From contig JAECUM010001130.1 in NCBI GenBank assembly GCA_016617855.1, forward strand, positions 124,001 to 188,000: 64,000 nucleotides of DNA, read 5' to 3'. This stretch comes from Megalonaias nervosa (taxonomy: Eukaryota > Mollusca > Bivalvia > Unionida > Unionidae). The translations under genes and the position numbers were made by a program. Below the pieces are notes generated by a model. That model was not told where the DNA came from. It did not search any database and was given only the letters and a program-made list of their open reading frames with translations. This document shows, piece by piece, positions 11,073-23,586 of this stretch; position 1 is the first letter of the stretch, and every line of letters starts with the position of its first letter.

Positions 11073-12020
11073 TACACCTCTCTCTCAATAACTTGCACAC
11101 TATGAGGTCCAAGAACACAGACCACACTATGAGAAGGCAAAAGTTACAAAAAGACCTCTGAAAAATGAATGGGAAGCCGTCTTGGCTAGACATAAAAAAT
11201 ACCACAGATGGAAAGGGGTGGGATAGTGGCTCTGTTTAATGGCTTTATGATTTTATAATTGCATTGGGATTTTATTTGTCAATGGAAATGAGTTGACCTG
11301 ACACAATGTTTGGTTTATATCCAGGTAAAATTTTCATATCTGTTAAGGTGTTTGTCTTATTCCAGTCCCTTCATTTCATATGATAAAAAAATCCACAATT
11401 AATGTGATAATTCAAAGTATGTCTGCATTAATCTGAGTGTAACAATACAACAAATACATCCACAAATTGGAGATCAAAATATCGTGGGTAGTTTATTATG
11501 TTATCACAGAAATGCTCATAGTTGTGACACTTTTCACATAAAAATGCAAGACAGCATATCACATTTATGATGATTACACTGAAATTGAATTAAAATATAC
11601 AACTATGACACAAATCTCACCTGACCTGACAAAACATTTTTCAATTTGATTTATTTCTTAAAGTGATGCCACTGGTAGACATTTGTGACCTGTTTTCACC
11701 GATCAAAATTTTATCAAACATTTGTTATTTACAGTGTACAGAGAAGATCTTTTTTAAAGAAAATGTAACTAATAATTGGACTTCTTATTACAAGTTGAAA
11801 ATTTTCATGAGGCTGATTCAAATTTCTGGGCAGCTATTGCCATTTTTTATGACAGAATGAGCAATATATCAGGGTTTCAATTACCAGTTTTCTTCACATT
11901 CAACTAATAAGGGTAAATTCTTCAGGCATTTTCTCGAAAGAAAATGGGATCCAAACCTGCCCCCACATTATAAGTGGGTTTGTGATATATCTGGGCACAA
12001 GTTATTGAGGGAATGGTGTA
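11073..12020. mobile_element. Pogo/mariner-like non-autonomous element, copy a
   Basis: Left end TACACCTCTCTCTCAATAAC; right end, read on the minus strand, TACACCATTCCCTCAATAAC. Sub-terminal sequences (GGTCC... and the complement of GTGGG) match copies at 45.1, 48.8 and 52.5 kb. TA at each end fits a TA target. There is no transposase frame. Confidence 0.7.
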
Positions 12021-12140
12021 CTCCTAAAAAAAATTATAATCAACTTGAATATTTGAAAGAACATGAAACATGTAAATCTTTCATGCATAAATACAGTCAC
12101 TATACTAAAATCAATTAAGGTACATAGTGTATGTAAGGAT

Positions 12141-12457
12141 TTGTGTGTGATTTAGAATTTTAACATAGCTTTAACAATTTTTCAGTCACATCACTACGAT
12201 GTCTGCAGTGTGACAGTTTATAGTGATGTCTAGCACTGGGGCATCATGCCGCAGACATGTGGCATGATGTCCCACCCAGTCACATTATCCTGACACCAGG
12301 CCGACCAGTCCTAACACTAACCTCTTCATGCTGAGTGCCTAGTGAGGTGGCTGTTAGTACCATTTTTTATAAGTCTTTGGTATGACTCGGCCGGGGTTCA
12401 AACCCACCACCTCCTGCATCCAGGGCGGATGCTCTAACCATTAGGCCACCGGAGCAG
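12141..12457 (-). mobile_element. SINE-A copy 2 (full length)
   Basis: A complete family member. On the minus strand it begins GCTCCGGTGGCCTAATGG (A box), followed by a B box at GGGTTTGAACCCC. The shared body ends near 12141 with a short (CA)n tail. The tRNA-like head would serve as an internal RNA polymerase III promoter. No clear target duplication was found. Confidence 0.9.
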
Positions 12458-12465
12458 TCCATCTT

Positions 12466-12960
12466 TTAGAGGGGCAGTGTATATGTCCAGGCCATTCCAA
12501 TCTATAGAAAGAGCATCAACTATCCAGGCCATTGGCTCCAGGACTAGTGAGACAAAAGGCTGGGTGTTCAGTATTTCACCTTGACGCAAATACGTTCATG
12601 ATTGGTCAATCCCATTGGGCACATATTCGAGTGAAAACCGAGTAATGAAGAGACCATTCCATTTGTATTAATTGAAACTTCCAGGACAAGTCTTCTAATA
12701 CATCTGGTCGTCCTGGAATAGGATGAACTTGGACATGGATTTGTTACTGAAGATGCCACTTTAAAATATCCCAAACAAGAATGCTGTCTGGGGAATTGGT
12801 ACCTCTGTGATGTGTGAGACATTGGAGTTGTCGAGCAGAATGGAAACTCCCTTCCAATGTAGATCCTCCTGGTGAGAAATGCTGGCAAAACTGATTGCCC
12901 TCTCTCTGTCTCTTGTCTACCTTTCTTCAGGAGAACTGGTTTTCAAATATTGTAGATCCA
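12466..12960 (-). pseudogene. DIRS-like RNase H fragment
   Basis: Minus-strand readings in shifting frames: DSILVWDILKWHLQ, a PIPGRPDVLEDLSW segment (AD-LSR position), EWSLHYSVFTRICAQW, then NVFASR-NTEHPAF. This corresponds to the same RNase H region as 3280-2900. It is an independent, more decayed copy that ends beside SINE-A copy 2. Confidence 0.6.
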
Positions 12961-13656
12961 GTAGGACTGCTTCCCTGTGGCATTTGCCCTAGGGGAGTCC
13001 CAGTGATCTTTTTGTTGACTGCATTGTAAATCCCCTCTGCCGTAGCCAAGACTGTGCGGGAGAGAAATTGGTCTCCTTAATGGTTTGCTTGTGGATTTCA
13101 TTAACCTGACCATTAAAGAGGAAATCAGATCATAAAAGTTGCAATCATAAATTGGCCTTATGATGGTCTTAAGATAGGTGGAGATAGAGAGCAAAATGCC
13201 AAAATGTCACAAGTCCAACTTAAGATTGATATAACATAGGAGTATAAAGGAACATGTTTGGATTATACTAAATACAAAGGAACAAGTCTGGGTTATACAG
13301 GAAATTTCCAAAACCTGGCCTCCAATTTTGTCCACATAAATCTTAAAGCTGAGTTATTCAAAGCAGACTTAAGTTCCGCCAGCGAAATCTAAACCGAGTC
13401 ATACATGGCAAAAACTTCTTACAAGAAACTGAATCAAATGTCAGATCAAAAAACTGCTAAACTCTGATATTAAATTTGTAAATTAATTGAATGTGCATAA
13501 AATAACCCCATATTAAATATCTGTGATCATGCATCTGATTGCAACAAATCAATAATCTACATGCACAGGTATAGATCTAACTACATGAGGTTATGCTGAA
13601 GTTATATTTATTTCCTACAACAACTTCCTCTTTGAAAAATAAAGCTGCCCAAGAAC
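12961..13656. other. Intron, unassigned (may hold more of the DIRS fragment)
   Basis: An 83-codon minus-strand frame at 13194-12943 is open but resembles nothing. The remainder is AT-rich. Confidence 0.4.
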
Positions 13657-13789
13657 CTGCAAGTGCTCCTGGTGGCTGAGATGCTTTCATACTTCTTGGT
13701 GATGGTGTAGGTCTCTGCCTGACCTCCCTAACACACTGCTTCCCAAAGCTGTCCTCTAAAGCTTCTGTGAAGTAACTCACAGTCTGTGA
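13657..13789 (-). CDS. PARP14-like: PARP14-like gene, post-macrodomain linker exon
   Basis: A 133-nt exon with acceptor AG at 13791-13790 (TTGTTTTAG) and donor GTTCTT starting at 13656. It starts in phase 0, matching the end of the macrodomain exon, and ends in phase 1. The reading begins SQTVSYFTEALEDSFG and turns into a Ser/Pro/Arg-rich tail (RQRPTPSPRSMKASQPPGA). A helix after a macrodomain followed by a low-complexity linker is usual in multi-macrodomain PARPs. No known domain is recognised. Support comes from the phase match and the codon-like composition. The donor is weaker than the others, so the 3' boundary could differ. Confidence 0.68.
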
Positions 13790-16083
13790 CTAAAACAATA
13801 ATATTAATTAAAAAAAGGTTAATGGTCAATACCATATATTAGAAACTCCCAATCCAACATAATATCCATTCTGAAATAACCCATATCCTGCAGTGAAAAT
13901 CTATTTTAGCCCTGAATTATTTACTGAAATAAATTTCTGAAATCAGTTGTACATAAAAAAGGCAACTCTGACCTATCTTCGATTAGCATGATACAGATAT
14001 CATCATCAATATTCATCATGACATTTTGCCAAGTAATGTAGCTTGATAAGCAAGAAAGGTATGGATCATACTGGTGATGGACCAAAATTTCGTATTAGAT
14101 ATTATTACATGACTCCTGTCTGAGATGGTTCTTCATTGGATGGCAGTGTCACGTGGTATGTTATATTTGTTCATTTTGTATAGTTATTCTTCAAATCTCG
14201 GCCAGTCATAATGTTAACGACTTTTATGTGACACCACACAGTTAATTCTAACAGTCATGAAGTTAAAACTGCTTCTGTGCAATTCTAAAGCAATTTAAAA
14301 TAAAAAGATTTCTATAAATCATGTAAAACATAGATCAATTATAGACTTTTGTTGAATTAAAGTTGTATGACACAGTAAATCTAGTGACCGATACTTTGTA
14401 TCAACATAAGACTTACTGCTTCTTAAAACTTCATCCACCTCAACATGGAACTATAATGAGTTGGTTATAACAAAATGTTCTACGCTATTATTGAGTTCTA
14501 AGGGGTAAAATATGTCTGCATGTGAAATAGGAATATTCATAATAGCAAAGTATATTATATTGAGGGACCATTCAAATGTGAATTTCCACATCTATCTATG
14601 AATAGCAAAGACACAAGATCAATCAAAATATATACTTTTTACAGAGTGAATCTTTGCTCACCCTGGTCAATGACATATATATTCAATAAAGAAATTGGAG
14701 GATCCAGATATTTTGATTATTGATTGTAAGTAAATTTGGAAGTGTTTTTAGAAAAAAAGAATATACTGGGTTATTGTTTTCTTCATATTAAAAACTATAA
14801 ATACAAAATATAAATTTACAGCAATTTGAGGCTATTGAATTTTAAAAAATACATTAGATGTGCAAAATACAAAATATAAATTTAAAATAATTTGTGACAT
14901 AAAATTAAGCAAATATATGTAACAACATGAAAAAACAAATATTTCACATTGAACATGACAATACCATTTTAAGGTATTTAATACATTTGTATTTTTTGTT
15001 GGACAGTGAGATTATTGGTGTACATAAGAGATGTACAAACAATACCTGGTTTAGTTGTGCTAATCCCACTTTAAGGTATTTTTCCTAAAAGGCAACAGAG
15101 CAAAGAGACACAATACAGTAAACTTATTCCCAAGATTTCATACATTTAATTTTTTTCCAAGCTAATTTCATATAAAAGTATTAATCTTATACATGAAAAA
15201 ATATTATTCTTAAAAGTAATAATGTGTACAAAGTTTATTATCATTATGCGGAAGAGATCACATATGAATTTGAATACAAGATGATCATGGCATGGCTCCT
15301 GAAATTAGAAAATTTCACGAATTTCTTTAAGTTTTGTACCAAAGTAAACATCGGAAATACGAGTATAGGAGCTAATGGCTTGGCCTTTTTTGAGAACTTT
15401 AATCTTAGTTTATTGTCGAAAGATGTCAGATCATAAGTGTTGATTATTGCTGATCCATGAACAATTAAGTCTCATCATTGTATTTGTCTCCAATGCATTC
15501 TGTATACAATTGTTGCTCAAACAATATCTGACATACGTTTGTTCCTTCAGCAGCATACACAATCAAGCGGAAAACAATGCAGTGGTCAATAAAATATTTT
15601 CACCTGAATTTATAAATCAATTAATTTAAATACATTACTAATCATCAAAGTCAATTGCAGAGCTAAAACTTGTTCAAATTATGGGACAATGATTTACAAA
15701 ACATCAAATAACGAAAGCTGCCAACATATTTGCATGGCTTGGCAGTCTTGCTAGATGCAATCAGTTGACCAGTGAATAATGTTGTCCATTCCCTATAAAA
15801 ATGACCCCACTTTTGATCGACAATTATTTTTGCTGTGGTCATTCAAATGAATAGGTGCAAAAGTGTTAATTAGCAGACAGTTACAATAGATAACAGGGCA
15901 CAGAAATATAAAGCTTTTACCATTAAAGAGAAGATTGAAGCAAGTGATGCAAGATAGTGTCTATGTTGAATTCTTCATTGGAGGAATATGATTAACATTG
16001 CCAAGAGGAAAAGTGACAGTAACATAAAGCAGCTGAAAATCATTAGTTTTCAAAAACAATAAAGTATTATGATTCACTGAAAA
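13790..16083. other. Intron, nothing recognised
   Basis: AT-rich intron between the macrodomain C-terminal exon and the linker exon. A short direct repeat (ATACAAAATATAAATTTA) occurs at about 14804 and 14870. Frames at 15224 and 15447 look random. Confidence 0.45.
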
Positions 16084-16375
16084 GTGTGTGTGATTTAGAT
16101 TTTTAACATAACTTTAAAAAATGTTCAGTCATATCGCTACAATGTTTGCAGTGTGGCAGTTTATAGTTATGTCGAGTGCTCTGACATTACGCCAGAGACA
16201 TGTAGCATCATGTCCCACCCAGTCGCATTATCCTGACACCAGGCCGACCAGTCCTAACACTAACCTCTTAAAGCTGAGCGCCAAGTGAGGCAGCTGCTAC
16301 AACCATTTTTATAAGTCTTTGGGATCGAACCTGTGACCTCCTGCACCCGAGGTAGACTCTCTAACCATTTAGGTC
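16084..16375 (-). mobile_element. SINE-A copy 3 with 9-bp target-site duplication
   Basis: Same body and tail as the other copies, with a deletion before the B box. It is flanked by ATGATTCAC at 16069-16077 and again at 16376-16384, a perfect 9-bp duplication that fixes the insertion ends. Confidence 0.88.
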
Positions 16376-16974
16376 ATGATTCACAAATAAGAAAACTTAG
16401 CAGTATGAAATTTATACAGACACTGTTTACTGACTTTGGGACGTACTGAAAAGTAAATGTAAACACCATTCATTATATAATTTTGCTATTTTTTTCCATT
16501 GAATTCAGACACATAATGATCTGTGACAAAATTATCGAGTATTTCAAAAATCTGTGTGCATATTTTCAATGGAATTATTTGCATTGTGGAATCAATGCAA
16601 ATGTCGAAATTCATGGATGAGTAAACGGTGTTGATACTCTATTCATGTCATACATTATACAAGTATATAAACAGTATACATGTATATGTGGTTCTCTGAA
16701 TAAAGTAAAATATTATTTATATGCAATCTCCATTTTCACTACAAGTGTATTTCTCATTTAATGTCCATTGATTTAAGATGGTAACTGTGCCAGTGAAGCA
16801 TATATTTTGCACCAGCTTTTATTTCCCCCTCCCCCCAATCATATTTTTGGTACATGCATCATTTTCTTCAGCCAACTGACTTGGTTAGTTATAACACAGT
16901 TGAGTATATAATACAGTTGGGTTCTATGGACCCCAACTATCGTGCTATAGTGGGGTCACACTGTAGTATTTTTC

Positions 16975-17400
16975 GAATTTAAGTGATGACAGCCATATTT
17001 GATGGTACATCAGCATTATCTGTACAAACATGAAAGCTATCTATGCAATGAAGCTTTCTGTCAAATGTGGTCAAATTCTACTGAGCATATTTTAAGATTT
17101 TTATACTTTTAGGAAAAGTGGCCATATCTGATGGTCAATTGGCATCATTCTTAAAATATGAAAGGTCTTCATGCCAGGATGCTTACTGTCAAGAATGATA
17201 AATTTCTATTCAGCAGTTTTTGTAACAGGGTCTTTTAAAGGTTTTGCAATTTTTAGCAATGGTGGCCATGTTGGATGGCAGAGCCACATCATTTGTACAA
17301 AATTAAAAGGTCTCCATGCTAGTATGCTTTCTTTCAAGTTTGGTCATATTCTTGTCAGCAGTTTTGGTGAAGTTGTATAAAGGTTTTTCTATTTTATGTA
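16975..17400 (+). repeat. Degenerate tandem repeat, period about 140 bp
   Basis: Three to four diverged units, each with a GGCCATATTTGATGG-like motif, a GGTCTTCATGC-like motif and a CTGTCAAG-like motif. A related unit lies at 44520-44735. A 69-codon open frame at 17171-17380 is a by-product. Confidence 0.65.
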
Positions 17401-17539
17401 ACAGCAGCAATTTTCCGTTTAGAGTAAATGGGCTATAACAACTGAGTTAAAGACGTAATAATGTTTACTTCCTTAATTATTTTCATCATGTTTTTGTTTT
17501 GTAATTTCATTGTGTTTGTTTCTGTAATCTTGCCAATGT

Positions 17540-17634
17540 ACATGTTATTATGTGTTATCAAATGTTGTAAAGTGCTTAGAGCTTCTAAAGATTAGGTGCT
17601 GTACTAAGTCTGTATTATTATTATTATTACCATA
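17540..17634 (+). mobile_element. 3' end of a LINE or SINE with (ATT)n tail
   Basis: AAGTGCTTAGAGCTTCTAAAG, then GGTGCTGTACTAAGTCTG, then ATTATTATT. This tail pattern is common at CR1/L2-type 3' ends of invertebrates. No coding part remains. Confidence 0.5.
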
Positions 17635-17636
17635 TA

Positions 17637-17820
17637 TACTCACTTATAAGTTGAGTCAAACTGCAAACAACAAAGATCCTGATATGCTGCAGATCAGGGT
17701 CTATGTTGTTTGACTGATTACTCTTAACCCACTGCAGAGACCCAGATCTGCTGGCACATTATGTGATGGCAGATTGGGGGTCTGTGCAGTTTGCAGATGG
17801 ACTTGACTTACAAGCAAGTA
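17637..17820. mobile_element. 184-bp MITE with 31-bp imperfect terminal inverted repeats
   Basis: Left TACTCACTTATAAGTTGAGT... and right (minus strand) TACTTGCTTGTAAGTCAAGT... match at 24 of 31 positions. TA at both ends suggests a mariner-type target. It sits directly after an (ATT)n tail. The interior is itself partly palindromic around GCAGATC. Confidence 0.65.
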
Positions 17821-18162
17821 CAATATGGTATATATGAAGACAGATCTATGCATAAATCTGAGAATTATTTATGCCTGGATGCTCTGTACCAAATTTCTGC
17901 TTCTAAGGAGAACTTTAAAATAGCAATTCTTAATGAACACATTATGGACAATGTATCACAGATGCATGGCCATGCCATGAGTTAGTTCATACACCATGAC
18001 TAAGAAATAGTCATTACCTGTTATCAAAAAGCAGGTCACAGTGTTCTAAAATATATTCATGATTATACTGTGCCAATGAAGCTTAAGCCTGAGGTAGTCC
18101 CATATGAAAGTATTCACATGTGGTCCAAATTTGATTTCCGCCCAATGATCAATATGACTTAC

Positions 18163-18524
18163 TTTAATGTCACACAAGTAGACCTCACTGATGGAGCTCT
18201 CCTGATTTCCTCGAAAGAAATCCCTAACTGCATCAACAATAACCTTTGTGGACTGTTGCACAGGGCACCCAGAGATTTCTGAGCCCAGAGCTGAAAAGGC
18301 TATGGATTTGAAGCCTTTTATAGCAACTGTTTTCATGCACTGGAAAATGGTCTCTCTCAGTACTTCCTCCTCATTATTGTGACCACCCTTCCACACAGGG
18401 CTTATAGCATGAATTATAATTTTTGCTCGTAGACTGCCAGCTGATGTGACATGAATTTCACCCTCAGCTAGTTGTCCATTTCTTCTGACATGCTGTCTGC
18501 ATTCTTCACTAATGGCTCTTCCTC
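18163..18524 (-). CDS. PARP14-like: PARP14-like gene, macrodomain exon (C-terminal half)
   Basis: A 362-nt exon. The acceptor is the AG at 18526-18525 (TTGAATATAG); the donor GTAAGT starts at 18162. It enters in phase 1 and leaves in phase 0. It completes the macrodomain begun at 28513. GGRAISEECRQHVRRNGQL is followed by GEIHVTSAGSLRAKIIIHAI, a strand typical of the fold. The phosphate-binding loop ALGSEISGCP matches the G-S-x-I-x-G-x-P pattern of ADP-ribose binders. The C-terminal helix and strand reach ISEVYLCDIK. All expected macrodomain landmarks are present, so ADP-ribose binding is plausible. Hydrolase activity cannot be judged. It joins the exon at 13789 at a codon boundary. Confidence 0.9.
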
Positions 18525-20946
18525 CTATATTCAATTAAAAATTAAAGCATAGATTACAAATACAAATTTCCTGATCAAAGAATTTTAACTCTAATTCTGG
18601 TACAATGGATGCTTCTGACTGCAACAGAATATAACCCTTTAAAATTTAAAGTTAATACAGTCTTTTCACATCTGAATGGTCTCAATTTCAATTACAGTTC
18701 TGACATGGCAAGGGCAGGTGGTTGACCATCAAAAGTCCTGGGTTTTCTTTGCCTCAAAGACCACATTAGATTAATATAAAAAACCCACAAAAATTCAATT
18801 GTATCAGTAAAAAGAACTTGACATACAATTGTTACAAGTCTATGTTCTTAAAATAAGTAACAGAAAAGAGTGAAAGACAACAAGCTTTGTAAAATTAAAC
18901 AAAAATGTAATTTATTTCCCTAGAATAAAAAGTGAAAATGAGAAAAAACAACTTACGGTATTGCAAATTAAATTCCAAAATAAGCCAAGAATTAGACACA
19001 AGTCCTAGTAATTTAAAGTCCTGAATAAAATTCAGTAAAAGTACAGAAAAAATCCCAAAACTGAAGTCGCTGTCGTGTCTGAGGTAGCTATTGAAGTGTT
19101 GATGTGTCAACAGTCTTTTGTTAAATCACAGAAATATAATTCCAGGGCTGAATATACTATAAATTCCAGTGAATGTCTCTATCCAAGAATTTTATCAGAG
19201 CACTTTTGTATTTCCAGAGAAAACAATCACTTGAATTCAATAATTTGAACAAATAAGATTCCAGCCCAAAACTCCTGGTCACAACATATAATACAACTTG
19301 AAAGTGCTAGATGTTAAAGCACTTAGACCAAGTCCTCACAATCACTAGATTATATAGTTCTCTACCTGACCTCAGGTCACAACTAGCATTTTCTAAAATA
19401 AAAAACATTACCTAATGGAAAATAACCTTCTAGAATGATCCTGATGTTTACAGAGTCAAAACCATAACCTGTAAAATTCACTTACGGAAGTCCAAAACCC
19501 TGACCCAAATAAACATATTTACTTCTTCGATTAATAATAATTCTGATATTAAGCTCATAAACATAGAAAATAATTTAGCTATGTATTAGTTGTTAAAAAA
19601 TTCAATCAGGTCAAGCAGAAATGAACTCAGTTTTAGACATGGTCAAGTCCAGCATACAATGTTACATTACAATAGCATGTAATGACACATTTTAAGCTAA
19701 CAAACAAACAATTAAATTAAAGATACATAACACAATTAGCAATAAATGGATAGCTTTATCTATCAAATTGTACACCAAATGTTTCAGTCTTTATATCATG
19801 GATTCATTCCTCAAGGATTAAAAATTGTTATTTTCAAAAATTTTGGTTACAGCTTCCAGTTGTTGGAATTGACTATTACAGAAAAGGAAAAGCTTTACAT
19901 TAGATTTGAGAAATGTATCCTCACAATGGGGAGCATTTGAGTGACTGATATTTAATTTAGTCATTCTCATGATGGTGAGTATTTGACCGACTGATAATGA
20001 ATTCACATTGTACTAAATATTAGTGGTGAAATGATACACCTGTGCCGTCTATCGATAAGATTCACAATACACGGCCTGCGATATGATACATATAGATACA
20101 CATATGAACTTGATCTTTGGAAGGTAGGTGGTGCCCTTTTATGTCTGTTGACATGCTGGTTGTATTTCCAGTATGCAGATTACAGATAGACATAGTTATC
20201 ATATATTTAGGTACAATTCTCACTGATGACAAGATAACAAAAATACCTTCAAACAGACCACCTGTTGGTTATCAGTGAGTTTTATTCAGCGTTTTAGGCC
20301 ATTTAAGGCATGCTCCATTTAACTCACTTTAGCCAACAGGTCCACTGTTTTGCACTGCATGAATGATTAAAAAAAGATTACCAATTTCATGACTCGCTTA
20401 AACTTAGAATTCATTAGGATGTTATCTTCAAAACAGAAGAAATAATGCAATTTCCTCATGCAAAGAAAATCTCATCCAGAACAAATCCAGGCATGGGAAT
20501 GAGGATGAACACCAACAAAATCTATCACATTGCACTTCTGCAGATGCAAAAAACTGCTGTCACCACAGGTACTTGTTCTTGTTAGTGAAGAAGGAAAACT
20601 ATTGACAACACACAGGCCTATTCTATATTTTAAAAAAATTTACACAAGGTGATAAACTTTAAGCAGCTTGAAATCTGCCTCCTCACTGATTCTGAGCTAA
20701 TTTTGTTTATTCCATCGGCACCTTCAGTCACTGGTTAAATATTTCTGCATAGAAAGAGATAATCCATATTTGTTTCTCATGTACAGTTCAATGAGAGATG
20801 CTGACAGGATTTTATCCAAAGAGAGGACAGTGGGGAGTAGAAGAAAGGAGGGGGAAGAGGAAACAGCCATAGTTCAATATTTACCAGACACTTAATTATC
20901 TATCTCTCTTCCTGCTCCACTTTGATAGAGCTCTACTAAAATATAA
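18525..20946. other. Intron, nothing recognised
   Basis: Left part of the 9.8-kb intron that splits the macrodomain. AT-rich with no repeat match found. Confidence 0.45.
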
Positions 20947-20955
20947 AAATCTTTA

Positions 20956-21279
20956 CAAGTGTGTGTGTGTGATTTGGATTTTTAATGTACCTTTAACAAC
21001 TTTTCAGTCATATCGCTATGATGTCTGCAGTGTGACAGTTTATAGTGATGTCTAGCACTGGGACATCATGCCACAGACATGTAGCATGACGTCCCACCCA
21101 GTTACATTATCCTGACACCAGGCCAACCAGTCCTAACACTAACCTCTTAATGCTGAGTGCCAAGTGAGGCAGCTGTTAGTATCATTTTTATAAGTGTTTG
21201 GTATGACTTGGCTGGGGATTGAACCCATGACCTCCTGCATCCAAGGCAGATGCTCTAACCACTAGGCCACCAGAGTAGT
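20956..21279 (-). mobile_element. SINE-A copy 4, full length, with 9-bp target-site duplication
   Basis: A complete copy with A box and B box at the 21.2-kb end and (CA)n tail at 20959. AAATCTTTA occurs at 20947-20955 and 21280-21288, flanking the element exactly. It lies in the 9.8-kb intron between the two macrodomain exons. Confidence 0.9.
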
Positions 21280-21288
21280 AAATCTTTA

Positions 21289-22309
21289 AAAGATGTCACC
21301 TCTAGTTGTAAAAGCATTAATCTTTTAATTGTTTCTGAGCATACTCTGTTCCTTATCAGTGTATCAATCTTGTTTTGTGCTTCCTCCTGAAGGGGCATAT
21401 ACATAGCTAGTTGTCAGTTTGAATGGATTGGGAAGCTGATCTTTATGGTTGTTAAGTACAATTTTCCAGAGTTCACAGGTATTATCTTTGAATACATCTG
21501 CTCCAAAATAAGATTTTTCACTATGTAAACTCTGCCAAAGTTTCAGTTTCTTGAATCAGTGGCTTATTAACTACTATGCCTGATTTACTGTTCCATAATG
21601 CTGTATTAGGGATTTTAGTCCATCAATGTCATAGTCCGATTGTTCAGACAGAGGTATTCAAATAAATATCTTTACTTCTTAATTTCATCTTTTCCATTCT
21701 TATTTATTCAGTGTATCTTAACCCTGATTTTATATGGTTTTGTAGCATATGATCCACAGAGCTAAACTGATCGACAAAAGAAATGAAATTTGCATTCTAC
21801 TTTTAAATTGTCTGTATTTTAATTAGGCTCTGTATTATGCCCTTTCTACATTTAATTTTGAAATACTGCTGAAAGTGATACTAACCAGCATGCCCTCTAT
21901 TTTTGTCCATCCAACATGAACATCTGACTTGTATTTAACACCATTTTAGGGTTCAAAGTCACTCACTGGCATCTCCATTAATATTTTCCTAGCTTCAATA
22001 ATCCAATATACTTCATAAGTTTAAAAATTATTGTCAGCCAGTATTTGCCATTATCATCAGCCAGTATTTGCTGAAGGAAGTCGTAGTCTGAAGATGAATC
22101 ACACAAGGAATCAAACATTTCGAGTTTTCTAGGTAGCCTGTATTTTAAACACTTATCTGTAAAACTTCCTTAATGGAAAGTTCAAACTACACCATAATGC
22201 TGTTCCAATTCACAATGTGCCAATCAAATTTAGTTTCACAAACATTCATGTCAAGCTTGAAGAACCCAGATGTGTCAACAGTTGCCTACCTGAAAAACAG
22301 ATGTTGCAA
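21289..22309. other. Intron, nothing recognised
   Basis: AT-rich sequence between SINE-A copy 4 and the dispersed 760-bp repeat. Confidence 0.45.
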
Positions 22310-23100
22310 CAAAAACGGTTCAATAAAAATTGTTTACTGCGCTGAGCACATTTTCATATGTGGGACTTTCAACTAATTTGCAGGAGTTCTCACACATCAC
22401 TGTTCTCTAAATATGCGAATTCATACAAATTTTGCAGGATTTATGCAGTCACACACCCTGGCAGCATCTCTGTTTAAGTATTTTACATGTCAATTAATGA
22501 CCTTTGCACCAAATTTCTCTGAGCTTTGCCAATACTTCATTTTGTCATGCAGGGAATAAACTACATTAATTTCTGATTGATGGTTATTGTTTAACCTGGA
22601 CTGGAACAAGCAATAACCACCAGTGAGAATTCAGTGTAATATATTTCACCGTGTGACACACTTGTAATGTAACTTTCAGATCGACCAAAGTAGAAAAGAT
22701 ACAATTCAACGTATAAAAGTGGTTATTAAATGGTGAGTAAAGTACTTCATTATACATGTGAAACCCATTTGAATTGTAATCTTTATGCTGAACATGCGTC
22801 TGGGTTAAGATAATTGGCATGGAATGGAAGGGGGGGGGGCAGATTAAGAACCATGTCACTTTGTGTTAATTTATTGATGGCAAGTGAGTATTTTCAATAG
22901 TCTTTTTCATTATTACTAACAAAAATGAGCACATGTGACTGCAAATGCTGTTTCAGATGAATTCTATATTTAAAGAATAACAAAAACTAATAATAATTAT
23001 TAATGACTGCTGAATACTAATATAACTTGCATATGGTAAGTATAATTTTGTATCGATTCTCCACCTCTTGTACCAATCTGTGTATCATTACAGCAAAAGT
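22310..23100 (+). repeat. Intronic ~0.76-kb repeat, copy 1
   Basis: Collinear with 33440-34200 in the same orientation. Shared landmarks include CTGGCAGCATCTCT, GGAATAAACTACA, GATTATACATGTG-like, TCAATAGTCTTTTT, TTTAAAGAATAACAA and TTCTCCACCTCTTGTA. Non-coding, with a poly-G run at 22831. Confidence 0.8.
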
Positions 23101-23586
23101 ATACAGTAAATGGCTCTGGTTATGAAACTCTCTGGACCCACAAAATTAGTTGTCTCCACAATCTGTTTATACCCCTTTTATAATACAAATTCAAGACTTT
23201 TAGTGAAAGATGCATCACAAGTTTCTCTACAGGGCCCTGATTAAAAGAAATTGTTTGGGAAATCAAAGTTAGGAAACTGGGCAATAAGGACATATGTATC
23301 ACAAGTCACTTATTTACACAGTATTGACATACTGGAATCAATTACTAGTTGAGTAAAACAATCTAACAGTCTTAACATGTTCACAACAGGATATTTACAC
23401 TATGTTAAGTCCTCTCACTATATGTTCTTTTACAGTGATAGTTTCACTGCTACATACTTCACATGCTATGTAACTCAACTTAAATCAATAAATTTTGTGT
23501 ATCTACTGGTATTTACTATTATAATGTTGTTGTTGTTGTTGTTCGTCCATCGGTGTTGATGAGGACCATTCAATGTCATCGAAAAT

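Noticed and set aside
16920..16975. Another pogo-like terminal repeat (GGACCCCAACTATCGTGCTATAG-like)
   Set aside because: Only a short resemblance to the GGTCC sub-terminal block, with no partner end found.
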